Source: Armatimonadota bacterium (lineage in GTDB: Bacteria; Armatimonadota; Fimbriimonadia; Fimbriimonadales; Fimbriimonadaceae). Taken from it: a DNA stretch of 27,112 bases. The stretch spans positions 1-27,112 of the forward strand of contig JAEVZK010000058.1 in the NCBI GenBank assembly GCA_023392285.1, written 5' to 3'. A program made the translations under genes and the position numbers. The notes under the pieces are model-generated. The model made no database searches. It was not told the DNA's origin and worked only from the letters and a program-made list of their open reading frames with translations. This document shows positions 15,433 through 23,090 of this stretch, in pieces (position 1 is the stretch's first letter; each line of letters starts with the position of its first letter).

Positions 15433-16734
15433 ATGAAATCGCGTGCGCGCCGCCCTGCGTTGTGGTTGGGTGGATGCTTCGTTGGCCTCTGCTTGTTTTG
15501 CGGAGCCGGTTATTTCCTTATTGTCTCTGTGCTTGGCCCAAATGCCGACAAACTGGAGCAGGAGCGCGAGACTGCGCGAAAGCTAGGTTTGCCGCTGACT
15601 GCTGCCGATATGGTTCGGAACACTCCCGCTTCCGAGAACGCCGCTCCGCTCTACCAGGCCGTTTTCGCCGATGTAAAAGCGGCGTTGAACCCGCTGAAGG
15701 CTCATAAATCTGATTTGCCTCCTCATTCGCCGGAAGCTGGCGAGCTGGCGAAATTCGTCCAGCGCAAACACCTAATCGAACGAATCATGGCGGCCACAGC
15801 GAGGCCGCATTGTAATTTTCACAAGGACTACGAGCAAGGTCCGGCGCTCGCGTTTCCGGAGTTGAGTTCAATGAAGGATGTGGCGCGGGTGCTGCAATAC
15901 ACCGCGGAGCGGCGGTTCGCAGATGGTGATTATGAAGGCGGCGCTCAGGTGCTTCAGGCAATGCTGCGGGAACGAGATCACTATCAAGAAGAGCAGCTAG
16001 TCATCCATTACCTGCTGGCGGTTTCGGCTGAGATGATGGTTCACAGCGCCATTCATCATTCGCTGCAAGGCGGCAAAGTCACTCCTCAGGGCCTCGCAGT
16101 GCTCACAAAATTCTATTCCTCGCTCGGGCCTCAACCGGACCTTAAGCGAGCGATCAAGGGCGAGGCTGTTTTCGGGCAGCTCGCGATCGATTCCATCAAG
16201 AGCACTCGCGACATTTCCCAGAGCACTGGCGATTGGAATGACGGAGATTCCAGCAGCGGATTCGATATACCCATTCCCGGTCGAGTCCGCGACTCCTGGA
16301 GGGCCTCGCACCTGCACTACATGAACGCGCTCGTCACCGAACTTGCCGAGACTAACGACTGGAACTCTGCCACCGCTGTACTAGAAAAATTCGACGTTCA
16401 GATAGCAGCCGATAATTCCTTCAGCAACAAGATCAACCAGATATTGTTCCCCGTGTTTACCGGCTTGGGAGTCGCAGCCACCAGACTCCAAGCGATGCGC
16501 AACCTGAGCATCACCGAGATCAAACTGCTGAGAATGGGTCGGAATGCTTTGCCGACAAGTTTGGACAGCTTCGGCAAAGAAGCCGATGATCCATTCGGGA
16601 CCCGTCTCGTCTACAAATCCCTGCCCAACGGATTCACTCTGTATTCGGTCGGGCCGAATCGTCGGGACGACGGAGGCAAGAAGGGCAAGACGGACTTCGA
16701 TGACATCCTCGTGAGCGTCGATTGGGCTAAATAG
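15433..16734 (+). CDS. membrane-anchored protein of unknown function, paralog 2
   Basis: This tandem paralog of the preceding gene has 433 aa with a basic start (MKSRARRP), one transmembrane helix at about residues 10-32, then IVSVLGPNADKLEQ and the SENAAPLY motif near residue 70. The middle is helical with repeated short hydrophobic segments. The tail DDPFGTRLVYKSLP, FTLYSVGPNRRDDGG and the acidic FDDILVSVDW resemble the C-terminal tails of hypothetical proteins common in Planctomycetota and related phyla, and also those of some pseudopilins. I prefer ATG 15433: the frame is open back to 15298, but those 45 residues are Arg-rich, lie over the inverted repeat and lack paralog similarity. No Shine-Dalgarno sequence is seen. 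Ogt follows 18 bases downstream. Confidence 0.75.
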   Translation: MKSRARRPALWLGGCFVGLCLFCGAGYFLIVSVLGPNADKLEQERETARKLGLPLTAADMVRNTPASENAAPLYQAVFADVKAALNPLKAHKSDLPPHSPEAGELAKFVQRKHLIERIMAATARPHCNFHKDYEQGPALAFPELSSMKDVARVLQYTAERRFADGDYEGGAQVLQAMLRERDHYQEEQLVIHYLLAVSAEMMVHSAIHHSLQGGKVTPQGLAVLTKFYSSLGPQPDLKRAIKGEAVFGQLAIDSIKSTRDISQSTGDWNDGDSSSGFDIPIPGRVRDSWRASHLHYMNALVTELAETNDWNSATAVLEKFDVQIAADNSFSNKINQILFPVFTGLGVAATRLQAMRNLSITEIKLLRMGRNALPTSLDSFGKEADDPFGTRLVYKSLPNGFTLYSVGPNRRDDGGKKGKTDFDDILVSVDWAK

Positions 16735-16752
16735 GGATGTAAGCTGGGGCCG

Positions 16753-17214
16753 ATGCCGATCATCGATTCGCTCGTGGGAAGCCTATCCTATCAGGTCGAT
16801 CCTTCCGGTGCATTGACTCACCTCTTCTTCGGCGAGCACCATTTTCCTGGTCAAGCGAGCCGGGAATTAGAACTCCAGCTTGAACAGTTCTTCTCTAGAT
16901 CCCGGCAGGAGTTCGACTTTGCCCTCGCGCCGGAGGGCAGCCGCTTTCAAATGAGCGTATGGGAGCAACTGCAGCGAATTCCGTACGGTGAGACCCGCTC
17001 TTACATCGACATCGCTCGAGCTTTGGGAGACGCGGGGCTCACGCGAGCGGTTGGCTCGGCAAATCACGCGAATCCTATCGCCATCCTGATCCCGTGCCAC
17101 CGCGTGATCGGCGCAAGCGGACAGTTGGTCGGATTTGGGGGAGGGCTGGACATTAAAGCCAAGCTGCTCGACTTTGAGTCCGGAGTTCGCTCCCTGTTTG
17201 ATCAGCCAGAGTAG
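16753..17214 (+). CDS. ogt: O6-alkylguanine-DNA alkyltransferase (methylated-DNA--cysteine methyltransferase)
   Basis: This suicide repair protein takes the methyl group from O6-methylguanine (and O4-methylthymine) onto its own cysteine. The active-site motif IPCHRVIG places the acceptor at C115. The helix-turn-helix region FQMSVWEQLQRIPYGETRSY (66-85), with the conserved Arg finger near ALGDAGLTRAVG, and the N-terminal RNase-H-like domain are present at normal length (153 aa). There is no Ada-type Zn or AraC domain, so it is the Ogt/MGMT form and not the adaptive-response regulator. The last 13 bases overlap the 3' end of the convergent sorbosone-dehydrogenase-like gene. Confidence 0.95.
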   Translation: MPIIDSLVGSLSYQVDPSGALTHLFFGEHHFPGQASRELELQLEQFFSRSRQEFDFALAPEGSRFQMSVWEQLQRIPYGETRSYIDIARALGDAGLTRAVGSANHANPIAILIPCHRVIGASGQLVGFGGGLDIKAKLLDFESGVRSLFDQPE

Positions 17215-18374
17215 GAGATGCGCCAAATACAGTGTCCACCCTCGTCGGCGACTAACACTGAGCCATCCGGTAATTGCCCCATGCCCACGGGCCTGCCATA
17301 GACTTCGCGCTTCTTCGGATCAGGGACCAGCCCCCACATGAAGTCGTCGTAGCCTTTCGTTGGTCTGCCGTTCTGAAAATGAACTCGGACCACCTTGTAC
17401 CCGCTCTTATACAGGCGGTTGGTCGATCCACGCATCGCGACCAGGGCGTCGCCGCGATAGCTAGCAGGAAACATCGAACCTGTGTAAAAGATGAACTGCA
17501 AGGGGGTCGAGTGGGCGTTGAACAGCACATCCGGCACGTCTGCCTTTCGCTTTGGCCGTGGCTTGGATCGAAAAGCAGGATCGACGTGGCTCCCTACGTA
17601 GTAGTAGGGCCAGCCGTACCACTGCCCATTCTTGATCTGGGTGAAGAAGTCGGGCACGACGTCGTCGCCCTCGTAGTCCCGTTCAACACAAGTGGCCCAA
17701 AGGGCGCCGCTGGAAGGATTCAACGCCAGCCCGACCGGATTTCGGATGCCGCTCGCGACCAAAGTCTTGCCCGATCCATCTGTGTTGTAGCGCCAGATCG
17801 CCCCTCTCGGAAGAGGCTCCGCACTCTTGTTGGTTTCTGATCCAATAGTCAAGTAGAAGTGTTGGCCACTAGGATCAAACAGCAGATTTCTAGTCCAATG
17901 CTGGCGATATCCACGGCTGGGAATTCCCTTCACCACCGTCTCTGCATTCCGCAGACTTGATTGGCCGTCTCTGTACTTAAAGCGCACGACTGAATCGGTG
18001 TTGGCGACATAGAAGTAGCCGTTTCGAATTGCCATGCCAGTGGGTAAGTTGAGCCCCGACGCGAAGACCGTTTGCAAATCAGCGACGCCGGTGTGATCGG
18101 TGTCTCTCAAGCGAATCAGTCTGCCCTGGTAACTCTCGGTCACGATGACGTCTGCGTTGGGAGTGACGAACAGCCAGCGTGGACTCTTAAGGCCGGTGGC
18201 GAACATCTCGACCTTAAATCCTTTCGGCACCTTCGGTTTGAAGCCGTTCGGTCGCCTCACCAAGGTTGGAACCCGCAAATAGTTGCTCTTTCCCGGCTTC
18301 GGGATCGAAGTCGGGGAGACGTAGTAATGGTGCCCAGTCTGCAGGACGGCGAGTAAAAACGGAGCGACCAACAT
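17202..18374 (-). CDS. sorbosone dehydrogenase-like PQQ-type beta-propeller enzyme, exported
   Basis: This is a probable periplasmic sugar or pyranose oxidoreductase of the glucose/sorbosone dehydrogenase group (COG2133, AA12-like), which commonly uses PQQ. A short N-terminal hydrophobic stretch (MLVAPFLLAVLQTG) suggests export. Propeller blades carry the family sequences GLKSPRWLFVTP (61-72), HWTRNLLFDPSG (159-170), SGIRNPVGLALNP (208-220), NGQWYGWPYYYV, HSTPLQF (288-294), RGSTNRLYKSGY and RPVGMGQLPDGSVLVADEGG (361-380). Length (390 aa) is usual. The substrate cannot be inferred. It lies downstream of the VIT-VWA gene on the same strand, with a hairpin between, and converges on ogt with a 13-base overlap. 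Confidence 0.82.
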   Translation of the reverse strand: MLVAPFLLAVLQTGHHYYVSPTSIPKPGKSNYLRVPTLVRRPNGFKPKVPKGFKVEMFATGLKSPRWLFVTPNADVIVTESYQGRLIRLRDTDHTGVADLQTVFASGLNLPTGMAIRNGYFYVANTDSVVRFKYRDGQSSLRNAETVVKGIPSRGYRQHWTRNLLFDPSGQHFYLTIGSETNKSAEPLPRGAIWRYNTDGSGKTLVASGIRNPVGLALNPSSGALWATCVERDYEGDDVVPDFFTQIKNGQWYGWPYYYVGSHVDPAFRSKPRPKRKADVPDVLFNAHSTPLQFIFYTGSMFPASYRGDALVAMRGSTNRLYKSGYKVVRVHFQNGRPTKGYDDFMWGLVPDPKKREVYGRPVGMGQLPDGSVLVADEGGHCIWRISYSG

Positions 18375-18395
18375 ATGGCTTAGTGTAACGAATCA

Positions 18396-18419
18396 GCCGC
18401 TGGCAAAATGGCCAGCGGC
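18396..18419 (-). terminator. hairpin after the VIT-VWA gene
   Basis: A perfect 9-bp stem (GCCGCTGGC at 18396-18404, GCCAGCGGC at 18411-18419) has a 6-nt loop. It starts 9 bases after the VIT-VWA stop and ends about 20 bases before the start of the sorbosone-dehydrogenase-like gene. The downstream side on the minus strand (TGATTCGTTAC) has only a weak U content. It may be a partial terminator, an mRNA-stabilising hairpin or a processing site. Confidence 0.5.
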
Positions 18420-18427
18420 GATAGAAC

Positions 18428-20671
18428 TTACTTCAGCGGTTCGATCCGCCGAACCTGCTCCAGCGATGCGATCTTTTCGAGCACCGACGCCGGACACGAT
18501 CCGATCAAGAGGACCAAGCCTTTGTCGCTTTCCGCTACTTTGAACCCAAGTTCCTTCAGCTTGGTGAGAGTCGCGGGCTGGAGGTCGTGGAGCCAAACCA
18601 TGACTTCGACCGATCCCTTCGCAGTGCGCAGGCTATTCTCGATTTTCTCCGCCGGTTTCGGACGTAAGGCTTGGTCCTGAGTGCGCTCTTCGTGGTCGGA
18701 TTGCTTGGACGAGAATCCGCCCACCCCTCCGCTTTTGGCACCGCCTGCACCCCCGAAGCCACCCGGATTTCCGGCTCGCATAAGACTTGGAGAGGCCGCC
18801 GCAAACGTTACATATTGAGGTGACGTCGGCACGGGGTTCACTCCATCGGGCATTTCTACCGGAACATGGACGCGGCGCTGCTTACCACCAATGTTGACGA
18901 CTCGTTCCTCGACCGCCACGAATGACGTGAACTGGGTCATCAAGCCGTATTCGAGCGAGAGATCGATGATTTGATTCTTTCCTTCCTGGGGAAGCCGCTC
19001 CGAGTCCGTTCCCAAGTTATAATCTCGCTCCAACTTATCGACCTTTTGGCGTGCCCAAAGCGTTGGAATGGATTCGCCGCCTGGCTTGTCACTCGGGAAG
19101 AATGCGTCAACGGTCTGGCTCCAAGGCTTTCCGGCCATCATGCCGCTGATCTTCACTTTGGCTGGACCGGGCGTATCATAGCGCCCGTACACGGTAATCG
19201 GCGTATCGCCAAAAACGTCGGGCAGCGCAGAGGGGAATTGCTCGCTGGTCTGTACGCCTTCGATCTCAACGTGCACATCCGTGAGTACCGGATTCTGTGT
19301 TCGAGCGATAAATCTCCGAACCGCATCGTCGGCGTTCGCGTTCAGCGTCACCACCTCGGAGTCCCCTCTCCCGTCAAAGCTCATCGCATCGATCAGATAA
19401 CGATTGACGCTGTTCCCAATTCCGAACGTAAACATGCGCGAGTTCTTCCGGTGTTCTCGAATCGAGTGAAGGATATCTTTCTCGTCGCCGACAAAGCCGT
19501 CGGTGTTGAAGATCACCAGCTTGACTCGTTGAGGATCATCTTGTTGAGCAAGCGCCGCCTCCACTGCAGCCCGCAATTGGGTCCCTCCGTTGGCCTTGAG
19601 GCTCGAGACGAAATTCAGGGCCTTCTGCACATTCGGTGCAGAGTTGGCGACGGGCTGTGCCCACAGAGGATTCACATTGTTGCTGAAGCCAAGCACATTG
19701 AAGGTGTCGCCTGGATTCAGGCTCTTGATGAGCTTGCTCGTCAGTTCCTTCGATTTTTCGATCGGGAAACCATTCTGACTGCCGCTCTGGTCGATCACAA
19801 AGATCACTTGCTTTGGCGCAATCTGTTGGTCGGTAGGAACTTTAGGAGGGAGGAGGACAAGCGAGTAATACCCGCCCTTCACCGGATCGTATTTGGCAAG
19901 CAAAGCGCTTTGGACAGTATTTGTCGCAGTTTGGTAGCGCAAGATGAAGTCTCGATTCGGAATTTCGTCTTGCTTGGCAAGTTGAACTACCCGATGACGC
20001 TGGTCGATCTCCTTTGTCTTAATTTTGTGAAGAACGGAGTTCATCTCGACGATCGGGCTTCCCGCGTCCAGGTTCACCTTCAAGTCAATATTTGAACCAG
20101 AGCGCACGCCACTCGGCAAGTTCTGGGCGGTGATCTCTGCCGGATCCTTTGCGTTGCCGAGAAACCTCGGGCCAACTACCATAGGAAAGGTGAATTCGAA
20201 TTGTCCCTCTTTGTATTTTAAAAGTTGAACATAACTGATCTCTATCTGGACTTGCGCCTTTGGAAGAATGTTGGCGACGGATTGGGTAAAGATGTTCGGA
20301 CGCTCCTGATTGAGCAGCGCTGCCGATTTTCCCGCGTTCCGAGCTGCGTTGTAGATCGCGAGCGCTTCTTCGCGCCGCTTGATCACTCCGGTGATCACCC
20401 TATCGCCGATCTTCATGGTCATTCGGTCAACTGCGGAATCGGCTGGCAACGGAAATGTATACACGGCCTCGATGGGAGTTGAACTGGGATTCGTAAACGT
20501 TTGGGTGACCGTGACCCGGGACGCGAACCCACTGATGTCCGCGACCACGGACGTATTCTTGAGCGGACAAAGTATCGGATTGGATCCTTCTCCGCCGACG
20601 AGAGAGCCGGGTGCCAAGTTGGCGGTGTTCGCCTGCGGCGTCAACGCCAGCGCGGCTGCTAAAAACAACAT
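18428..20671 (-). CDS. exported VIT and VWA domain protein with C-terminal inhibitor-I9-like domain
   Basis: This 747-aa exported protein has a signal peptide at about residues 1-17. A VIT domain spans about 35-165, including YTFPLPADSAVDRMTMKIGD and RREEALAIYNAARNAGKSA. A VWA domain spans about 285-460 with a complete MIDAS: DQSGS (D294, S296, S298), T364 in NGGTQ and D391 in FNTDG. VIT-VWA proteins resemble inter-alpha-trypsin inhibitor heavy chains; in bacteria they are cell-surface or periplasmic and bind metal-dependent ligands. After a Gly-rich linker (about 633-653), the last 60 residues (VEVMVWLHDL to VRRIEPLK) have the alternating strand/helix pattern of I9/propeptide-like modules. 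No LPXTG sorting signal is present. AGAGGAAAAG precedes the ATG. A divergent ankyrin gene shares the upstream region. Confidence 0.85.
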   Translation of the reverse strand: MLFLAAALALTPQANTANLAPGSLVGGEGSNPILCPLKNTSVVADISGFASRVTVTQTFTNPSSTPIEAVYTFPLPADSAVDRMTMKIGDRVITGVIKRREEALAIYNAARNAGKSAALLNQERPNIFTQSVANILPKAQVQIEISYVQLLKYKEGQFEFTFPMVVGPRFLGNAKDPAEITAQNLPSGVRSGSNIDLKVNLDAGSPIVEMNSVLHKIKTKEIDQRHRVVQLAKQDEIPNRDFILRYQTATNTVQSALLAKYDPVKGGYYSLVLLPPKVPTDQQIAPKQVIFVIDQSGSQNGFPIEKSKELTSKLIKSLNPGDTFNVLGFSNNVNPLWAQPVANSAPNVQKALNFVSSLKANGGTQLRAAVEAALAQQDDPQRVKLVIFNTDGFVGDEKDILHSIREHRKNSRMFTFGIGNSVNRYLIDAMSFDGRGDSEVVTLNANADDAVRRFIARTQNPVLTDVHVEIEGVQTSEQFPSALPDVFGDTPITVYGRYDTPGPAKVKISGMMAGKPWSQTVDAFFPSDKPGGESIPTLWARQKVDKLERDYNLGTDSERLPQEGKNQIIDLSLEYGLMTQFTSFVAVEERVVNIGGKQRRVHVPVEMPDGVNPVPTSPQYVTFAAASPSLMRAGNPGGFGGAGGAKSGGVGGFSSKQSDHEERTQDQALRPKPAEKIENSLRTAKGSVEVMVWLHDLQPATLTKLKELGFKVAESDKGLVLLIGSCPASVLEKIASLEQVRRIEPLK

Positions 20672-20723
20672 CTTTTCCTCTAAACCTCTGAGGAATTGGA
20701 TGCTCGGGAACGGTTTTGGTTAC

Positions 20724-20752
20724 GTTGTTTCGATAACGGTCGCCAGTAGAAT
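20724..20752 (+). promoter_or_regulatory. weak sigma70-like promoter candidate for the ankyrin gene
   Basis: TAGAAT at 20747-20752 (5 of 6 to the -10 consensus) stands 16 bases after TTGTTT (20725-20730), which matches only the TTG of a -35. A transcript from here would have a leader of about 30 nt. The whole 118-bp spacer (20672-20789) also has to hold the leftward VIT-VWA promoter, for which I see no clear candidate. Confidence 0.2.
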
Positions 20753-20789
20753 CGCTTGAGGTTCGAAAGCCTTGCCGTACAATAGGTTC

Positions 20790-21995
20790 ATGATGTCTCT
20801 CATTGCGTCAGCCCTTCTGGGAGGCGTCGCGCTCGGTCAATTCACGCAACCTGCGACCGTCGCCGAACTTGGCAAGTTCACGTACTCGATTATGAGAACG
20901 TCTGCCGAAAATTACGACGACAAAACTCTCACTCAGTGGGCAATGGTCTACGTTTTTAACAATTCAGACCAAACGATCGTGAACCCAGTTTTCAGAGGCA
21001 CCTTTCAGACCGAATCGCGGCAATTTGCCGGCAAGCAGACCAAAATCAAGTTCAGCTCCGCCATTCCCGGCTCCTTCTATAATGTGGTGCCGCCAGGCGT
21101 CGTAACGTCAGTCCTCGTCACATTCGACTTTCCAGTTGAATCGTATAACTTTGGCCGGAGGCTTACCGTTAAATTGGTCGCAGGCGACAAGATGAAGCCG
21201 AGTGCACCGTTGACCCAAGCGAACAGTTTGCGCCAATTCATCGTTCGATCGACTGGACCGCAAATTACCCAAGCATTTAAGAAGCAACCTGCTCTCGCCC
21301 GAGTCAAAGATGAAGTCGGGATGCCACCGATGGGAATGGCGATCCTTTCCGGCGCCGCTGGAAACGTGAAGGCGCTCGAGGCAGCCGGTTTGAAAGTGAA
21401 CGCTCCGCTCCCGCACAAGATCACCGCGCTCCATCTCGCCTGCGAAGCCACTCCGGAAATGATTGGTTACATCCGAACGAAGCATATTCCTTGGACGAAG
21501 GATGAAATGGGCTACACGCCGCTTAGCTACGCCGTGTACTCCTCCCGCGCCGCAAACGTGAAGGCGCTCCGCCCGACAAAATCCCAGTTAGCGGAAAAAG
21601 CGGGGACTTTAGCGGGTACCGCCCTACACGACGCGGTGGCGATCGGCGAGCCGCAAGTCATCCAGGCTTTGATAAGTCTTGGCGCTGATCCAAACGCGCT
21701 CAACGGACGCGGCGAGCCACCGATTGCGAACTCATTCGATCATTCGACTGCAACGATCCGAAAGATCATTGGAATGATCAAGCCAAATCTAAAGATTCGC
21801 ATTTGGAAGGAAAAATATACGTTGCTTCAATGGGCCGTTCTTTCAAACAAGATCGAGGCTGTTCGGGCGTTGATGGCGAGCGGCCTTAGCCCACGAGAAA
21901 AGAATGCCAAGGGACAGGATTGCTTCGCCCTACTCGATCAGATCAAGCATCCCGTGGATCGTGAGCAGATGCGCGCAGCGCTGGAGTCCAGCTAA
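20790..21995 (+). CDS. exported ankyrin-repeat protein with N-terminal beta-sandwich-like domain
   Basis: A signal peptide (MMSLIASALLGGVALGQ) leads into a beta-rich domain at about residues 25-140 (AMVYVFNNSDQTIVNP, VVPPGVVTSVLVTFDFP, RRLTVKLVAG). Four to six ankyrin-like repeats follow from about 180 to 395. Recognisable repeats are PPMGMAILSGAAGNVKALEA, ITALHLACEATPEMIGYI, GYTPLSYAVYSSRAANVKAL, TALHDAVAIGEPQVIQALIS with LGADPNALNGRGEPP, and LLQWAVLSNKIEAVRALMAS. Ankyrin repeats bind proteins; the target is unknown. The frame is open to a TTG at 20772, but ATG 20790 (or 20793) gives a better signal peptide. It is divergent from the VIT-VWA gene, which is also exported, so a shared role is possible but unproven. 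Confidence 0.78.
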   Translation: MMSLIASALLGGVALGQFTQPATVAELGKFTYSIMRTSAENYDDKTLTQWAMVYVFNNSDQTIVNPVFRGTFQTESRQFAGKQTKIKFSSAIPGSFYNVVPPGVVTSVLVTFDFPVESYNFGRRLTVKLVAGDKMKPSAPLTQANSLRQFIVRSTGPQITQAFKKQPALARVKDEVGMPPMGMAILSGAAGNVKALEAAGLKVNAPLPHKITALHLACEATPEMIGYIRTKHIPWTKDEMGYTPLSYAVYSSRAANVKALRPTKSQLAEKAGTLAGTALHDAVAIGEPQVIQALISLGADPNALNGRGEPPIANSFDHSTATIRKIIGMIKPNLKIRIWKEKYTLLQWAVLSNKIEAVRALMASGLSPREKNAKGQDCFALLDQIKHPVDREQMRAALESS

Positions 21996-22159
21996 AGCAG
22001 CTTCCGAAATCAGCAGACCAAGCCGGAAAAAAGGACAGTATATGTACCGGTCGATGAAGGCAAATGACTCATTCACGCTCCGAATGAGATATAGTGGGCG
22101 TCACTAGCTATTGTGAGACAACATCGCCCTTTCCGGACGCTCTCGCGCATGTCTAAGCG
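21996..22159. other. intergenic region before the methyltransferase gene
   Basis: This 164-bp spacer has no tailed terminator that I can see. TATAGT at 22090-22095 (5 of 6 to -10) is the best promoter element, without a good -35. The spacer contains no small ORF with a credible start and ribosome binding site. The methyltransferase frame is blocked by a TAA at 22154, just upstream of its first possible start. Confidence 0.3.
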
Positions 22160-23074
22160 TTGCGAGTGCCGTCGCGAACTTCGTCCGATCTGTCGGATGA
22201 AGAAAGTGGTTATGCCACGCACGACAAAGCTACGCGGCTAGTGAGCCTGCTGCTTTCGCTATATCAAGCTCGTCCGCTCCTAGACTCCAGAACCTCGGCA
22301 AGCGCCCGCTCTTCCCCAGATCTTGGCATTACACTCGAAACGGTCCAACTCGATCGAGATGGCGTGCACTTCTCGGTAGGTTTCGTCTCCTGGACCCAAC
22401 TTCAGAAAATTGCGCACGAAGAACGCAAGGTGTATCTGGTTGAAGATGGAGAGATCCATGCGGTGCAGGTCTTTAGCGAAACCACGGGTTGGGTGAGATC
22501 GCTGTGCCCGACAAGTGGCGCTCCCACTGTGCTCGTCTCAGGCATTCCGATGCACCGGATCAAGGACACCGATCCGCTGCAAGACACCCGCGAGAAGATG
22601 AGAGCCTTTGGAGTGGTCGAGGGACGTGTTTTAGACACCGCCACTGGAGCGGGATACACCGCGATCGCAGCCGCCCAGGTCGCCTCGGACGTTGTCACCA
22701 TCGAATTGGATCCGGCGGCAATCCAGCTCGCCCGCTACAACCCGTATGCAGCTGAACTTTTCACCAGAAGCAACATCCGACAAGTCATCGGAGACGCCGC
22801 CGACGAGATACCCAACTTTGAAATCGGGAGCTTTGCTGGAGTGATCCATGATCCGCCGACCATGAGCTTAGGCGGCGATTTATATTCAGAAGACTTCTAC
22901 CGCCAACTGCACCGAATCCTCAAGCGGGGTGGCCGGCTGTTCCATTACATTTCCGACCCCGATAGTCATCTTGGGAAGAAGCTTTGGCCGGGCGTGATAA
23001 AGCGTCTTGGTCAAGCCGGGTTCAAGCGAGTGGAACGTCATCCCGCTGCGTACGGGGTGAGCGCGGTCGCCTAA
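22160..23074 (+). CDS. SAM-dependent methyltransferase resembling predicted archaeal COG2521 family
   Basis: This is a Rossmann-fold methyltransferase of unknown substrate. The SAM-binding motif I is GRVLDTATGAGYTAIAAAQ (about 155-173), followed by TIELDPAAIQLARYNP (acidic residue after strand 2) and the catalytic-region motif VIHDPPTMSLGG (228-239). The DPPT resembles the (D/N)PP(Y/F) of amino-methylating enzymes. The preceding part, LDRDGVHFSVGFVSW, VYLVEDGEI and VSGIPMHRIKDTDPLQDTREK, closely follows the pattern I associate with COG2521 proteins, mostly known from archaea. The frame contains no ATG before the conserved part; TTG 22160, GTG 22166 or GTG 22241 could be the start, and there is no clear ribosome binding site. 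The first 55 residues look poorly conserved. Family assignment is from memory. Confidence 0.75.
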   Translation: MRVPSRTSSDLSDEESGYATHDKATRLVSLLLSLYQARPLLDSRTSASARSSPDLGITLETVQLDRDGVHFSVGFVSWTQLQKIAHEERKVYLVEDGEIHAVQVFSETTGWVRSLCPTSGAPTVLVSGIPMHRIKDTDPLQDTREKMRAFGVVEGRVLDTATGAGYTAIAAAQVASDVVTIELDPAAIQLARYNPYAAELFTRSNIRQVIGDAADEIPNFEIGSFAGVIHDPPTMSLGGDLYSEDFYRQLHRILKRGGRLFHYISDPDSHLGKKLWPGVIKRLGQAGFKRVERHPAAYGVSAVA

Positions 23075-23090
23075 CATGGGTGACTCAGTT

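Noticed and set aside
18971..20095. 374-codon plus-strand reading frame
   Set aside because: It is fully antisense to the VIT-VWA gene, whose domains are clear. The product is rich in Arg/His/Leu without any motif and looks like a shadow frame.
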